Shown in pieces: positions 23,251 to 34,248 of a DNA stretch of 64,000 bases. The stretch comes from Patiria miniata. Its lineage: Eukaryota; Echinodermata; Asteroidea; Valvatida; Asterinidae. The stretch's first letter is position 1; the number at the start of each line of letters is the position of its first letter. The notes beneath the pieces were generated by a model, which had not been told where the DNA came from, searched no databases, and was given only the letters and a program-made list of their open reading frames with translations. Location: positions 682,001 through 746,000 of the forward strand of contig NW_024037068.1 of the NCBI RefSeq assembly GCF_015706575.1, read 5' to 3'. Both the position numbers and the translations under genes were made by a program.

Positions 23251-23851
23251 CTTAGGAAATAAATGTGTGATTGGGAGGTATTAAACTGCCTGTTTAAGAC
23301 TAGTTGGAGTCGGGATGCTGATAATTACCCTCGCCTTCGGCTTGGGATATTATCAGCATCCAGACTCCAACCAGTCTTATTCATTTTTTTCCAAATGTTG
23401 TATGTTCATGATCACAACTTGTTACATGCATGTCCCTTAAAGGCCACCATATACTTACTATACAATTTTTTCTTCTTTTTTTTTGGGGGGGGGGTTGACA
23501 TATGGTTGAGTTTTTTTGTTTTTCAAGTTGTTTTTCAACTATATGACTAGTAAATGAAAAGATAAAGCAAGCCCATTCAACTTCAAGTGGGAACCAGCTT
23601 ACATACAGTGACTGAATTAGAAATAAAAAATAAAAATAGAAAACATTATGTGGCTCACTTTTTTCCATAAAAATGACATAACCTACACGTTATTGACGTT
23701 AGTAACTGTGAAAATTTCACATAATTTGCCTAAGCACCGTCGGTATCACAAACTTCAATAATTGATATATCGGAAATCCAATATCGAGAATATGGTATAT
23801 ATCATTTATCTCATAGAGATGACACTTTAATCAAAGTAAAATCTTAAGTCC

Positions 23852-24124
23852 CTATTTTCCAATGGCTTCTTCAACAGCATATTGCTCAAACTTTTTAAAA
23901 ATAAATCTCAGCACTGACAATTTGTCCAGAACGGGCGGTTTCTTTTGAGGAATTCCAGCAAACGTAGAGCACAAGGCGACACTGCTTGGCATTTGGCGAT
24001 GTTTTTGCTTGGAGTCAGAAACAAGTTGCCGCCGAGTTTTATTAATTGAATAACAGTGTGAGGAGCCGGTGTTCACTGCGTGATAATGACCGGGTTTGGG
24101 GTGACCGCTGTTAATGGACCTTTC
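23852..24124 (-). CDS. Terminal coding exon of unit E, 90 codons
   Basis: Acceptor GATTGGTTTAG followed by a 273-nt exon open in phase 0 to TAG at 23,852. The peptide starts ERSINSGHPKPGHYHAV, is basic and polar in the middle, and ends with a helix-like segment (LSVLRFIFKKFEQYAVEEA). No domain recognised. It could join directly, in phase, to the first exon at 25,334-25,417, giving 118 residues. Its open length and helical C-terminus favour a real exon; no AATAAA was checked as decisive. Confidence 0.4.
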   Translation of the reverse strand, partial: ERSINSGHPKPGHYHAVNTGSSHCYSINKTRRQLVSDSKQKHRQMPSSVALCSTFAGIPQKKPPVLDKLSVLRFIFKKFEQYAVEEAIGK

Positions 24125-24224
24125 CTAAACCAATCATCTCTGCCATTCTGGACACAAGGAATGTGTAAAAAGCTTCCTCCATCAGGCAAAAATATGAAAA
24201 CATTGTTGTATTTTCGGACTTATA

Positions 24225-24562
24225 AGGCGTCAGACTTATGAGGCATAAAATGTATTTATTCTGCCTCATATGTACATGTAGGTCCGATGCCTCAGAAGTC
24301 CGACGCCTCATAAGTTCGACAACGGACAAACTAGGCGTTCAATTTGTCGGACTTACGAGGTGTCGGAACTATGAGGCGTCGGACTTATGAGGCGTCAGAC
24401 TTATGAGGCGTCAGACTTATGAGGCGTCAGACTTATGAGGCGTCAGACTTATGAGGCGTCAGACCTATAAGGCGTCGGACTAATGGGCCTTTATTTGGTT
24501 AGGGGATGCGATTTTGTCGGACGTATGAGGCGTCGGACCTATGAGCCGTCAGACTTATGAGC
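24225..24562. repeat. 16-bp minisatellite TTATGAGGCGTCAGAC with inverted arm
   Basis: About nine units of TTATGAGGCGTC(A/G)GAC; an opposed arm (CCGACGCCTCATAAGT) lies at 24,270-24,320, and TTTGGTTAGGGGATG sits between arrays near 24,495. Confidence 0.75.
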
Positions 24563-25333
24563 GGACCCTGAAAAAATGGAGTAATATCGATGTATCGATG
24601 GTGCTTATTTATTCCCAAGTTATGTCTATTTTACTAAAAAAAAATCACAAAATTCAGCTGCCCTCCACTCCACCAGTGATCATTTACTGTTCTATGAACT
24701 GATGAGTACCCATTAAATACAATGAAACATTGGAACGAACGAAAACTTGCCAAAGAAAACGGCCAAAAATCGCCAGCAATATTTCAGGAAAAAAAGTCAA
24801 CTCTTTCCTCGTATTCAAAACACAAAACCGGAAAGTTAAAGAAAAAGAATATTTCAGACTCAAATGATAAAAATCTCATTTGTATTTGAATGCCTGTGTG
24901 AAATCTGTAATTTTCTCTTAGCTCAATAGCTTCCATGGCATTCCCTGGACAGCTATAAAAATGGTTTCTTTTAGTAAAAATGCATAACTTCTGATAGCAT
25001 GGATCAATTTCAGTCATTCTTTTTTTCAGATGAGTAAAAGAACATGCTCTTGTAAGACATACTATAATTTGTGTATCAAATGTGATTGTTTTTTAAGAAT
25101 ACAAAATCATTAATCCAGGTCACTTTCTTTTTGAATCACACTTGTGCAGTATGTACAATGTAATGAGCTCAGCATGTAGAATGTACGTATACCAGTATGT
25201 AGAATTCATTTCTATAAAAATACAGTGAACTTTGCTCGTTCATATTTTCTGAGGAGCTTTTATTATAAGGAAATGTTTGGAGTGTACACTTGGTCACTGT
25301 GTTACATGACACATTTTATTAGGTGAAACTTAC

Positions 25334-25417
25334 CCGTCTGACTTGAGAAATACAGATTTTCCGTGCACAAACGTTCGTGAAAATCAATTGGAAAATTTCC
25401 CCTTTTCTTTTAAACAT
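25334..25417 (-). CDS. Candidate first exon of unit E, 28 codons
   Basis: ATG at 25,415-25,417 opens MFKRKGEIFQLIFTNV and reaches donor CGG|GTAAGTTT in phase 0. Upstream on the minus strand are TATAAAC (about 80 nt from the ATG) and two CACGTG boxes, so a core promoter is plausible. Phase 0 at the end matches the first exons of units A, B and F. Confidence 0.35.
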
Positions 25418-25879
25418 GACGTTGCCGCGTGCACGTGAGCAAAGTTGTCACGTGGTCACATCACCTCATTATTTTGTTTATAAAAACATCAACACATAGG
25501 ATCATGATCAATACAACTCGATCAAATAAGAAAAACATGTTTCTCAAAACAAAAAAAACCCGTTATTATTTATAATTTTGTTTTGTTTTGGCCACAGTTA
25601 ATGAATAACATAGTAGTTGAATATCAATTAGCATATTTTATAATATATGTAAAAAAAAAATACACACTTGCGATCGAATGTCCACTTTTTTTTAATTCTC
25701 AACTTGACACCCCCCCCCCCCCCCCACAGTGTAATTTTCTTTCCCGATAAAATAAATTGAAATCATTTAACTTTGACAAACAGAACTAAATTGATTTGCC
25801 TTACATACTGTGTATTTCTCATCAGGGAAAACCCAACTTTGTCGCCCTATTGTCCTACCTATATTGAATGCGAGGTGCT

Positions 25880-26283
25880 CACTGATCTCTATGTAAAAAA
25901 TCTTGATAGCCCATTCACTGTTCAAGTTAAAGTCGCCTTCCGCCGTATTACTACTCCCATAACAATAGATTTGTAAAGAAAGATCTATGTTTCATTAAGT
26001 TGATATATTTGTACCCTTTTTTTAACTCAATCTTTGTACATGTTGTATTAATGAAAAATAAGATGGCAGCAAAAGATATTTGGTATAAATTTTAAGTTGA
26101 GAAGAAAATGCTTTGTGTGTTTTCAGAAGGTTCTGTTTTAGTTCTTTTGAACGATGGGAGCAGTTGAGGCTGGTTCTCTCCACACATTTGAATGGAGGGA
26201 TCGGGAACCAGTGTGAAGCTTCACTTTTCATTAAGACCTGAATGACCAGCGAGCTATTCAGATTTATTACATGGAGATCAGTG
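25880..26283. mobile_element. Diverged copy of the hAT MITE at 26,510-26,989
   Basis: Ends CACTGATCTCTATGTAA / TTACATGGAGATCAGTG match that family's ends; target duplications are no longer recognisable. Confidence 0.55.
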
Positions 26284-26509
26284 GTGTTCTTTACAAGATT
26301 TTATTCATAAAGTTGATCTTTGATCTTGTTGTTGACGTTCCGTGAATATGTTGCATCTGAAAGAGCTTGTGCAGTAGAATTTGTTACTGCAATCCTTCAA
26401 AATTCACATTTGTGTCTAGTGGCGTAGCGAAAAAATTTGTGGTATAGCGAGAAAATTTTCCCCCCAAAAATGAGCCATCAAAGAAATTCATAAAATAGGG
26501 AGTCACAGC

Positions 26510-26989
26510 CACTGATCTCTATATAAAGACTGGATAGCTAATAAAGAGCCGCACAATGAATGAATTTGACACCATATTGGTGAGACCGGCTGGTGATCTA
26601 CAAAGGACAAGTTGCCGTCTTTATAGACAGCATAATTTCTTTTGTAACGTCGCGGTTCACTTGACTTATATTTTGACCACCACCACTGACCAAGGTTAAC
26701 TACAATTTTTCTAACGTCGTGGTTACTAAAATGCCGCAAATATCACTTTTTCGGTGTTTTGAAATAATAATCACTACGGAAATGTGTCCCTTTTAGAACA
26801 TCATAATATGTGTACGTGACCAAAATGCGCGTCAACTGTTGATACAACGCGCGCGTATTTACGCGTAGAACGTTCGTATTATACGCAGCCATCTTTGTGA
26901 GACCAGGGGCGAATTGGTCAATATGCAAAGTCTACTGTGTGAATGTTGTATGCATATCCGCTATCCAGTCTTTATAATAGAGATCAGTG
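26510..26989. mobile_element. hAT MITE, 480 bp, perfect 8-bp target duplication
   Basis: Ends CACTGATCTCTATATAAAGA and (complement) CACTGATCTCTATTATAAAG, flanked by GTCACAGC at 26,502-26,509 and 26,990-26,997. TIR similarity extends about 35 bp (GACTGGATAGC). Confidence 0.85.
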
Positions 26990-27399
26990 GTCACAGCCTG
27001 GGTTTGAGAAATGGCATGACGAGACGGTTTCAGCCACATCTGCATACAGCGTGCCATGCCCAGAGAGCACGTTGAGGGCATTGATCAGATGTACGGCTGC
27101 CCCCACCCTTAAGGCTTTCCCCTTTCCTCCCCTCCTTTTTTAAACAATTTTGTTCAACAATTGTACCTCATGTTTTGTGAAACACCCCTATAGCTTGTGC
27201 CTCACGAATGTAGTACCAAAAATCTCCCCGTTTGGATATTGGCACGCGGGCGCGGCGCGTACCGTGAGATGTGGCGCAGAACACAGCGATATTCTACTGG
27301 TGGCTTAAAACCAACCTCGTGACGGGCTCTTGACCAATAGGAATGGGTAAACTGTCTCAGGTAATTATGAATGCTTTTTCAAGAGGGTTATGGTAAAAA

Positions 27400-28215
27400 T
27401 CAAGTAACAAATACCAGGTGACACTCTTTTGACTATATATAGAGAGAGATTTGGACTACAAAAGTGTATGATCTTGAAATGTGTAAATCTGACTGTTCAC
27501 ACACAAAAAAAGAAAAAGATGGGGGCAAGTCTAGTGAAACTGGCCCCAGAGAGCATACGATTCAATTCAGTTGATTCAGAATGGCCATTCACTGGAAGTC
27601 TTTTTTAGTGAGTGGTCTACACAACAATCTGGATTCAGCCTATTTCAGGGGTTTCCTATACAACAGCACTGCCCGGCACTCTGCACCAGCCAACAACCAG
27701 GCCAAGTCACAAGTAACAGTCAGTCAGTAATGGTGAGTTAGTCAGGTACAAAGAGGTCAATAAAGAGAATTAGCACCAAAAAAACCTAGCACATGACACC
27801 AATTTACAATTATTTGTTTTGCCACAAAATAAAGCAGCATAAACCTATTTATTCATTCATAAAACGCATAGTGAAATGGTTTAAGTTAAAAGTCAAATAA
27901 CATAAAATAAGGAAAAGGTAAACAAAATGTGTAACTTTGTAAAACTAAGATTTGGAGTGTTTTGGTCTGTTATTACCAGTTCTACATAAATCACTTAAAA
28001 ATGATCTCTTAAACCTTAAACATGTTCACACTTACATTAGATAATATGTAGATCAACAGCTGAATTTTCTTACTAAACTACTATTTGATATCTTGATGAA
28101 ATTAAACTCCCTGTAATCCGCACATCCATGGAGTAAAAAAACCAGACAAACAATTTTGTGTGACAAAAAGTCTGGGAAAAAACCCCATGAATAGTACTGA
28201 TTAACATGGATATTT
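27400..28215. repeat. 3' flank block of unit A, repeated at 44,870-46,256 and partly at 57,010-57,240
   Basis: Shares GGGGCAAGTCTAGTGAA, CTACACAACAATCTGGATT, TTTCCTATA, ACATGACACCAATTTACAAT, TTAATCCGCACATCCA and CCCCATGAATAGTACTGATT with the 45-46 kb block. These blocks show that units A and B were produced by duplication of a segment including the LINE-derived exon. Confidence 0.8.
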
Positions 28216-28329
28216 GTGAACTATTTTTAACACTGTTTAAAATATTCAGGATGAATCTATGATTTATATAAATGCTTATTGTTTGCAATAATGTTCATAA
28301 GTTTTAATAGTTAATAGCCTTAACAGTTT

Positions 28330-28600
28330 TCAGAACGAAGCAGATTTTGATTTCCCAAGTTCATCTCGAATTAATTTTGAGTCAATTGTTGCACCACAAA
28401 ATGTTGTTTTTTCAACTTTTTTGATTGCTGAATCCAATGAAGGCCTATTGGTATTCTTTGGGTTATTCTGTTCATTTTCTTCTACCGGTATTTGTGTGGT
28501 TTGTGTGTTGATATTAAATCTGATGTAATGACATCTATTAATTACTAGATGAGGCAGCAAGCCATTTTCCTCGAACCATTTCTGAAGATTATTAAAGTTG
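28330..28600 (-). pseudogene. LINE C-terminal remnant (RT thumb and beyond)
   Basis: Translates NNLQKWFEENGLLPHLVIN and later TTFCGATIDSKL, matching the LINE pattern W-F-x-x-N-x-L and F-L-G-(V)-x-I-D-x-x-L that follows the YADD box. Between here and 28,860 the frame is interrupted, and the YADD position reads HQDEVAIIYH, so the active-site aspartate pair is not preserved. It is the continuation of the LINE-derived exon of unit A. Confidence 0.7.
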
Positions 28601-28859
28601 TCTTTCTACTCTTTGCATCTTACTACTGTGATAAATTATGGCTACTTCATCTTGGTGTACAATAACGGGACAAACAGTGACGTTGTTCAAGAAAATAGCA
28701 TAAAGAAGAAACCCAATCTGGGTATATTACATTACAACACTTCAATCATGTTCTTACTAAAAGTTGGAATGTTTGTTTCCAAAACAAGGTTTTTGTCATG
28801 ACATTTCTCAGAACTGAAATTATATTCTATATTCAAGAATATTTTTCTTGCTTAAGAAA

Positions 28860-30998
28860 TTAATTTTTGGGTTGTGTGTAAATGTCATAAAGAAGAAATC
28901 CAATGGAAGAACAAGGTATTCCAGTTGATACTTCCTTACAGTCAGACAAAGACGATTTGTATTTGGTATATTGATATCTATGTTCAAGATAACTGGAAAA
29001 CCAGTCATGAGTAGTCCCACGGATCCCTATTTCCTTCAATTTATCAAGCAGGATGCCTTTGTCAATGGCCGTGAATGACCTTTCTAATTCACCAAATTTC
29101 TCAAATTCATCGGGGTGTTTATCATTGTTGATAAACCTAACTTCTTCTAGGAATTGTTTTGTTTGTTTGTGGACAATCCTTTCAAATATTTCACCAAAAC
29201 AGGACAAAGTCCATTTCTCCTTACATTCTTTCTTCGTGAAGAATACAGTACGTTTCATTATTTTCATAGCGTCAGGAAAAACACCTTGGTTTAAAGACTG
29301 ATTTAGAATGTGACTTAAGGGTTTGCTTATAGATTTTATAACTTTCTTGACAACGTACGGACTTATCCTATCAGAATCAAGAGGTGAATTATCTTTGAAA
29401 ATCTCATCTGCTGTTTTTTCAATTTCTTCAGATGTTATATCAGTGAAGTGCATAGTCGCACAGACAATAGGTGTTAGTAGATGTTGTTTTTCTAGATGTT
29501 TTTGATTAAAAGGTTTGCCAGGTAGCCGATAAGTATGAACTAAATTCGCCATTTCATGTTGATTAGCTTCTTTAGAGATACACGAGCATACTCTGCTAGA
29601 TTTATAATTATGTTGTTTCAACCGATGAGCTTCATAGGGAATATCAATATCATAATTGTGGAATTTAGAATTATTGTACTTTTTTTTAGCAGTTTCTATC
29701 AACTGCTCAAGTTCCTTACAGATCTTATTGTACTTTGAATACATCTCTATCTCCTTAAATAGTCTCTCTTTTTCTTCGATTAGTTTCTCGTTTTCTTTAA
29801 AATGTCTCTCTTTTTCTTTAAAAAGTTCCTCTATTTCTGTAAATCTTCTCACTTTTTCTTTAATATGTCTCTCTTTTGCTTGATAAAGTCCCTCATTTTT
29901 TTGAAATAGTTTCTCCTTTTCTTCAGTTTTGTCTAAAATTTTATCCGTTATCCATGTGTCTTCAGTTAATGGAAAACATTCATTGTGTGATGTATAAAAC
30001 ATTGAGAACAATTTATTACACTTTTCATTGGGTTTGTTTAAAGAGTAGACATGGCTCCAATCAGTTTTCTGTAATTCATCCTTTAATTTGTTGATGTCTT
30101 GGTCTCGAATTCTTCGAAAAAGTCGTGGTTGTTTGTTATGAGGAGTAAGGTGCGCAACTGGAGAGAAAAAATATATTGGATTATGGTCCGAAACATCACT
30201 TTTTAAAATCCCCGCAGTGGTTTGATACTTTGCATTCGTGATAATGTTGTCGATTAACGTTCTCCTTTCAATTCCTTTCTCTGTGCTTACACGAGTTGGA
30301 CTGTTGATAAGAAATGAATGGTCATTATTATTGACAGCTTCCTTAAACGGATGATTGCTGCAAAGATTGATGTTGAAGTCCCCCATTATGTAAGAGATTG
30401 TTTTGTTGTCCTTCTTTATCGTGGAAAGGATATTGTCAAAAGATTTCACAAATTGACCATACAATTCTTTGTTTTTTCTGCTTATAGTAGGAGCATAAAC
30501 AACACCAACAACAATGTTTCTACCAGTTGGGCATGGTATTTCAATGAAAATGGAATTGCACCAATTTCCTTGTATTATCAAATCTTTCTTTAGTTCAAAA
30601 TGGATGCCCTCACGCACGTAAAGACCAACACCACCTCCTTTTTTACCCTCTCGGTTTTGACCAACGAATTTGTAACCACACATATGTAAGTGAGGACTGT
30701 TCTTTTTGAGAAATGTCTCAGAGAATCCAATAAAGTTCCAATCATATTTCAGGCAATCTAAATAGTTATTTATCTTTAAATGTTTGTTAATAAGATCATC
30801 TGCGCTGATGAAAATCCCAGATAAGTGATTTCCATGACTTTTGTTCGAATATTTTTTTCTGAACATTTTACTATCTAACGTTTCACTATCTAACGTTTCA
30901 CAGTTGCCGGAACCACATTTCTCCAGAAATGTATACCGGTGTCTGTTATTTTCTGTATTTTTCAAAGCCATATTATTGGGACCGCAATTTGGATGAGT
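28860..30998 (-). CDS. LINE-derived exon of unit A: AP-endonuclease, coiled coil, degenerate RT; 703-codon open frame from ATG 30,971
   Basis: Residues ~50-280 form an AP-like endonuclease (GFSETFL, GGGVGLYVREG, GVVYAP, GDFNINL, DVSDHNPI). The first motif reads FISADDL where LINEs have an Asn (copy B has INAND). Residues ~348-410 are heptads such as RHFKENE, KLIEEKE, RLFKEIE, predicting a coiled coil. Residues ~500-703 resemble RT (NQGVFPDAMKI, ILLDKLKEIGIRGTTHDWF, YLEHRYQY), but the RPIS and QFGFR parts are missing, the motif A aspartate is Thr (RSFTAID), PQGS reads PCSS, and no FADD box is in frame. Acceptor GGTTGACAG lies at 30,999, and the frame is open from there in phase 0, as in unit B. 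Either a decaying LINE or a retained host exon; not an active retrotransposon. Confidence 0.8.
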   Translation of the reverse strand, partial: THPNCGPNNMALKNTENNRHRYTFLEKCGSGNCETLDSETLDSKMFRKKYSNKSHGNHLSGIFISADDLINKHLKINNYLDCLKYDWNFIGFSETFLKKNSPHLHMCGYKFVGQNREGKKGGGVGLYVREGIHFELKKDLIIQGNWCNSIFIEIPCPTGRNIVVGVVYAPTISRKNKELYGQFVKSFDNILSTIKKDNKTISYIMGDFNINLCSNHPFKEAVNNNDHSFLINSPTRVSTEKGIERRTLIDNIITNAKYQTTAGILKSDVSDHNPIYFFSPVAHLTPHNKQPRLFRRIRDQDINKLKDELQKTDWSHVYSLNKPNEKCNKLFSMFYTSHNECFPLTEDTWITDKILDKTEEKEKLFQKNEGLYQAKERHIKEKVRRFTEIEELFKEKERHFKENEKLIEEKERLFKEIEMYSKYNKICKELEQLIETAKKKYNNSKFHNYDIDIPYEAHRLKQHNYKSSRVCSCISKEANQHEMANLVHTYRLPGKPFNQKHLEKQHLLTPIVCATMHFTDITSEEIEKTADEIFKDNSPLDSDRISPYVVKKVIKSISKPLSHILNQSLNQGVFPDAMKIMKRTVFFTKKECKEKWTLSCFGEIFERIVHKQTKQFLEEVRFINNDKHPDEFEKFGELERSFTAIDKGILLDKLKEIGIRGTTHDWFSSYLEHRYQYTKYKSSLSDCKEVSTGIPCSSIGFLLYDIYTQPKN
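29745..29930 (-). repeat. 21-bp tandem repeat inside the LINE-derived frame
   Basis: Plus-strand reads repeated TCTCTCTTTTTCTTTAAA words at about 21-bp spacing. Each 21 bp encodes one heptad, so repeat expansion built the coiled coil without losing frame. Confidence 0.75.
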
Positions 30999-30999
30999 C

Positions 31000-31780
31000 T
31001 GTCAACCGCGGTAAGCTGACCAGACTGAAGAGGGCAAAGCATTGTTTAGGGTACCTTTTCTAACCCCCTCCCTCATGCGAGGGTGGGCAGTGCTGTCCTA
31101 AAGAGGCTGCCCAGTCGCCCTGGGTGCTGCCGAGCTTTCCTGGTTGCCCTCAAAGTTCAGGAGAAGAGCGACCACTCTCCCAAAGGCCGCCTACGTGCAG
31201 GTTTGTGACTAACAACTGCCAGTGCTCACCAAACACCTGTTGCCTCGCCACTCGCCCATCGCCGCAGGACTTTTGCAGTGGATGACCAGGACTTACTATG
31301 TGTCACGTCCATGCTCTAACGCGCTCCACAAGCACTTGCTGACACCGCCTTCACGACCGTTGGATCCACTGTTGATCTCATCCGCTCGCTCTGCCGGGAA
31401 TCAGTCTTCACATGCAAGGGCTGACATACCCATAATCCTTTGAAACTACTTTGCCAGGGGTGTGGCCGCTGTCGCATGCAGACAGCTACAAGTATAGACT
31501 GCCAGCCAAGGCTAACGAGCTCTACCTGCCCGGGTTTGTGATCAGAGTTGTCCTTCTCCTAGGCAGACAGCCGTCCTAGGCTGACGAGTTCTACCTACCC
31601 GGGTTTGAGATCAGAGTTGTCCCTCTCCTAGGTGGACTGGCAACCAAGCCTACGAGCTCCACCTACCCGGAGCACCTGGTTATAGCGCCAGGAACACGCT
31701 GACACCCTCTGCCGTTCAGTAAAAACAGGGTTGGCACGAGAAGCCAGACAGTAGGATTTGGTTAGGAGAGGCTAATGTTG
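31000..31780. repeat. GC-richer block with ancestral 69-bp units
   Basis: Between 31,500 and 31,670 lie about three diverged units of the 69-bp minisatellite (GGCTGACGAGTTCTACC, GTTGTCCTTCTCCTAGGCAGA) that is amplified at 46.3 kb. The rest has higher GC than its surroundings. No intact gene recognised. Confidence 0.6.
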
Positions 31781-31868
31781 AGACGCTGTGCTATGTAATG
31801 GGATATTTCAGTGGGAGAGGAGCTGCTCATTTCTCCAGTCCACCCCAGCACGTCCTAACCCATTTAAC

Positions 31869-31972
31869 CCCAAAGCTATATCTTGTATTTTCTCCATTGA
31901 TGACTCTCTGCTTCCTTCCTGCTGGTCATTTTCTTGAGTTGGATTGGAAGTTTCATGCTTCCTCTTTTGACT
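31869..31972 (-). CDS. Possible exon 5 of unit A, Gln/Glu/Ser-rich
   Basis: Acceptor ATATATTCACAG precedes a frame starting SQKRKHETSNPTQENDQQEG. Start codon pair and composition resemble the unit D exon at 16,516 (SKKWDDDSQ). The donor is unclear (weak GGG|GTTAAA at 31,868), and its phase would not fit the following exon, so the 3' border given is provisional. Confidence 0.35.
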
Positions 31973-32264
31973 CTGTGAATATATGAAACAAAAATTAAGT
32001 ACAGAATTTTTTTTTTAAAGTTACAAGGGCTTATTTACATTAATGTTCTAAACAGTGACCCAAACAGGGGCTAGTCCAGGTTTGGCTTGGGGGTGTTTTC
32101 TTTCTTTTTTCCTATATATAGCAATCCATTGTATTCAAAGTTGTCCACCTTTGGCATTAGCAATCAATGTACTTCATACAGAATTTGCCTGATATAAGTG
32201 GCTGCTTAGTTTTATTGCCCCATGAGGGATATATAGCAAGTTAGATCATTTTGTTTTCAGCTTC

Positions 32265-32400
32265 TGCAGAATGTCATGATGCAATAGCAAAGTTGTATTT
32301 CTCATCAGGGAAATTTGGTTTGTTTCGCAATGCCTTGGGATCCATTGTGTGATTCCCAGGGGCTGTGACTTTTCATTGTACAAGTTTGTGCGCATTCATG
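32265..32400. repeat. Repeat block shared with 56,110-56,240 and 44,520-44,670
   Basis: GCAGAATGTCATGATGCAAT, TTTCGCAATGCCTTGGGAT, CCAGGGGCTGTGACTTT and TTGTACAAGTTTG recur in the same order. Part of the larger duplicated units. Confidence 0.75.
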
Positions 32401-32998
32401 CTTTATTACCTTTTCCTGGATTCTTTTTTTTTTTTTTAGATATGCTGCACACCTACAGCCACACGGTTGCCAAGGCAAAGCGTCAGTCATTGTCAAGGAA
32501 AGCTTATCCGACTACATAAAGACACTGTAACAGAGCATTGAAATTCGTGAACCCCCCCAAACATGGCCTTTCGAATGTTGTGTTTCTCAGAAAATATGCT
32601 CAGTATGATTAAAATGTTACATTCTAACTGAAGAACAAATTCTTAACTGCATGTCAGTGAAAAAAATCGCTGTCATCGATGCCAAAATGTCAATACTGGT
32701 TACTGTCAAAGCTGACCTTCAAGTCTGGAAGAAATTGTTCGAAAACTTCCCCAAATGTATATATTTATCCCAATTTCTAGGAATTTACCCAAGTTGTTAT
32801 TTCACAAGTATTTGAACAATTATATCATCTAAGTATATTCAGAATTTCAGCTTAATTGGTTGTTGTGGACGCTAGTGTTACGCCTTGAACATCTCCAGTT
32901 AATAATTGCCAACATTACTGACACATTGCTGTAAAAAGTGGCTCTCTAAGCATTCTACACAAAATCCCAAGTACCCGGGGTGGTATACCGGTAGCTTC

Positions 32999-33290
32999 AG
33001 TGGCGTAGCTAGGAATTTTGTAGTGGGGGGGGGGGGGGGGGGCATAGGGGGGCATCAGAATATCATTGGGGGGGGTGGGCACATATCGCAAATGTCCTAT
33101 TGCAGTTTTCCCAGTTGGGTCCCATAATGCCTCGCTATATCCATTGACATAAGAAATTATAAATAATAAGCCGTTGGCTATACGACTTACAAAAACCCTT
33201 TCTGGTTGGGGAAGGAAAAGGGGCATTATCAGTATTTTGGTGGGGGGGGGCACAGAAAATTTGAAATCTGGGGTTCTCTCTGGTATTTTG
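32999..33290. mobile_element. G-run MITE with CAGTGGCGTAGCTAGG start
   Basis: Begins CAGTGGCGTAGCTAGG and runs through several poly-G tracts. A truncated relative (TAGTGGCGTAGCG) is near 26,420. The right end is not defined. Confidence 0.4.
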
Positions 33291-33504
33291 GGACACTTGC
33301 TGACGTTACCTTTCATCTTGGGCGAGTTTTTTTCTTGCGCCTAAGCGATCACATTGTTTAGTGATCACTTCGTTATCACATCAATCACATTATTGCAAGT
33401 GGTCTGTAGAAGATTTCTAAATTCTATAGAAGATTCATACATTTTCTTTAAGGTCCTATAGGTCTTAAAGGGTAAGAAGAAATGAAAAATAAGCAAGAAC
33501 TCAC

Positions 33505-33685
33505 TGTGTCAGAAGAGTTTTCATCTTGCTCGTCGTCGAGCTGTAGAGCAACGGCCTCATCACGCGTGATCTTTTCTTCTGAGCCCTTGATGCCGTCTGG
33601 GCTGTGCCTTTTTCCAACTTGTTCGTAGTTGGGCTGTTGAGCGACGGCCTCATACCGCTCTACATTGTATCTCTTTTTCTGAGCA
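33505..33685 (-). CDS. Exon 4 of unit A, charged repeat peptide, 60 codons
   Basis: Donor GACACA|GTGAGTTC is strong; the acceptor is one of several AGs (33,686-33,687 keeps phase with exon 3). The peptide starts AQKKRYNVERYEAVAQQ and contains an internal duplication: YEAVAQQPNYEQ and DEAVALQLDDEQ. Highly charged, probably disordered. No family recognised. It ends in phase 0. The following intron (33,310-33,500) matches 36,215-36,450 in this same gene, an internal duplication. Confidence 0.5.
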
Positions 33686-34049
33686 CTCTGGACTGGGCCT
33701 TTTTGCCAGTAGAAAATAAAAGAGAAATAGGAGCAAAACGAAAATACGGTAATCAATAACACAACAAGCATGCAAATATTTCACATGGCCATGTGACACT
33801 TGTTTCAATTTTGCCGTAATTAAAAAGCCATTGAGAGTGTTATTGTGTTTGGAGACAGTTATCATTAAAGGTGTTAAGTTTTGCTTAAAAAATAACAAAT
33901 TTACCTATCACCAAAAAGTACGTAAAAAGTTCTTGTAACGCCAAGGATGAAGAAATAACGAACATTCTGATCATTACAGTAGATTGAATTTTTTAAACCA
34001 AGATACATGTACATAAAGCTAAACAATGCAAAACAATATCGACGCTTAC

Positions 34050-34248
34050 CTGCTTTTTGTGCTGGCCAGTGTCTGATTCTTTTTCCTTTTACAGCCTTTG
34101 CCCGTGCCCTGCTCCTTAGAGGTGCAGCCGTTGGTCTTGAGCTACTGTGTTTGAGTGACAGCTGATGAGAAGCTGGCTTCAGTCCCACTGATCTGTTCCT
34201 CCTGTTCACTCAGTCCCTCAGTTAAGCCATTTGTTATATTTTTTAGAA
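34050..34248 (-). CDS. Exon 3 of unit A with an in-frame stop
   Basis: Excellent acceptor (CCTTTTTCTTCTTTTTGTATCAG) and donor GCAG|GTAAGC bound 199 nt. Entered with 2 nt as exon 2 requires, it reads LKNITNGLTEGLSEQEEQ, reaches TAG at 34,142-34,144, and afterwards continues as KTNGCTSKEQGTGKGCKRKK. So unit A is either a pseudogene, encodes a short ~60-residue product, or uses another start or splice path downstream. Confidence 0.45.

Noticed and set aside
24784-25017. 77-codon minus-strand frame
   Set aside because: No acceptor/donor pair in phase and no recognisable composition.
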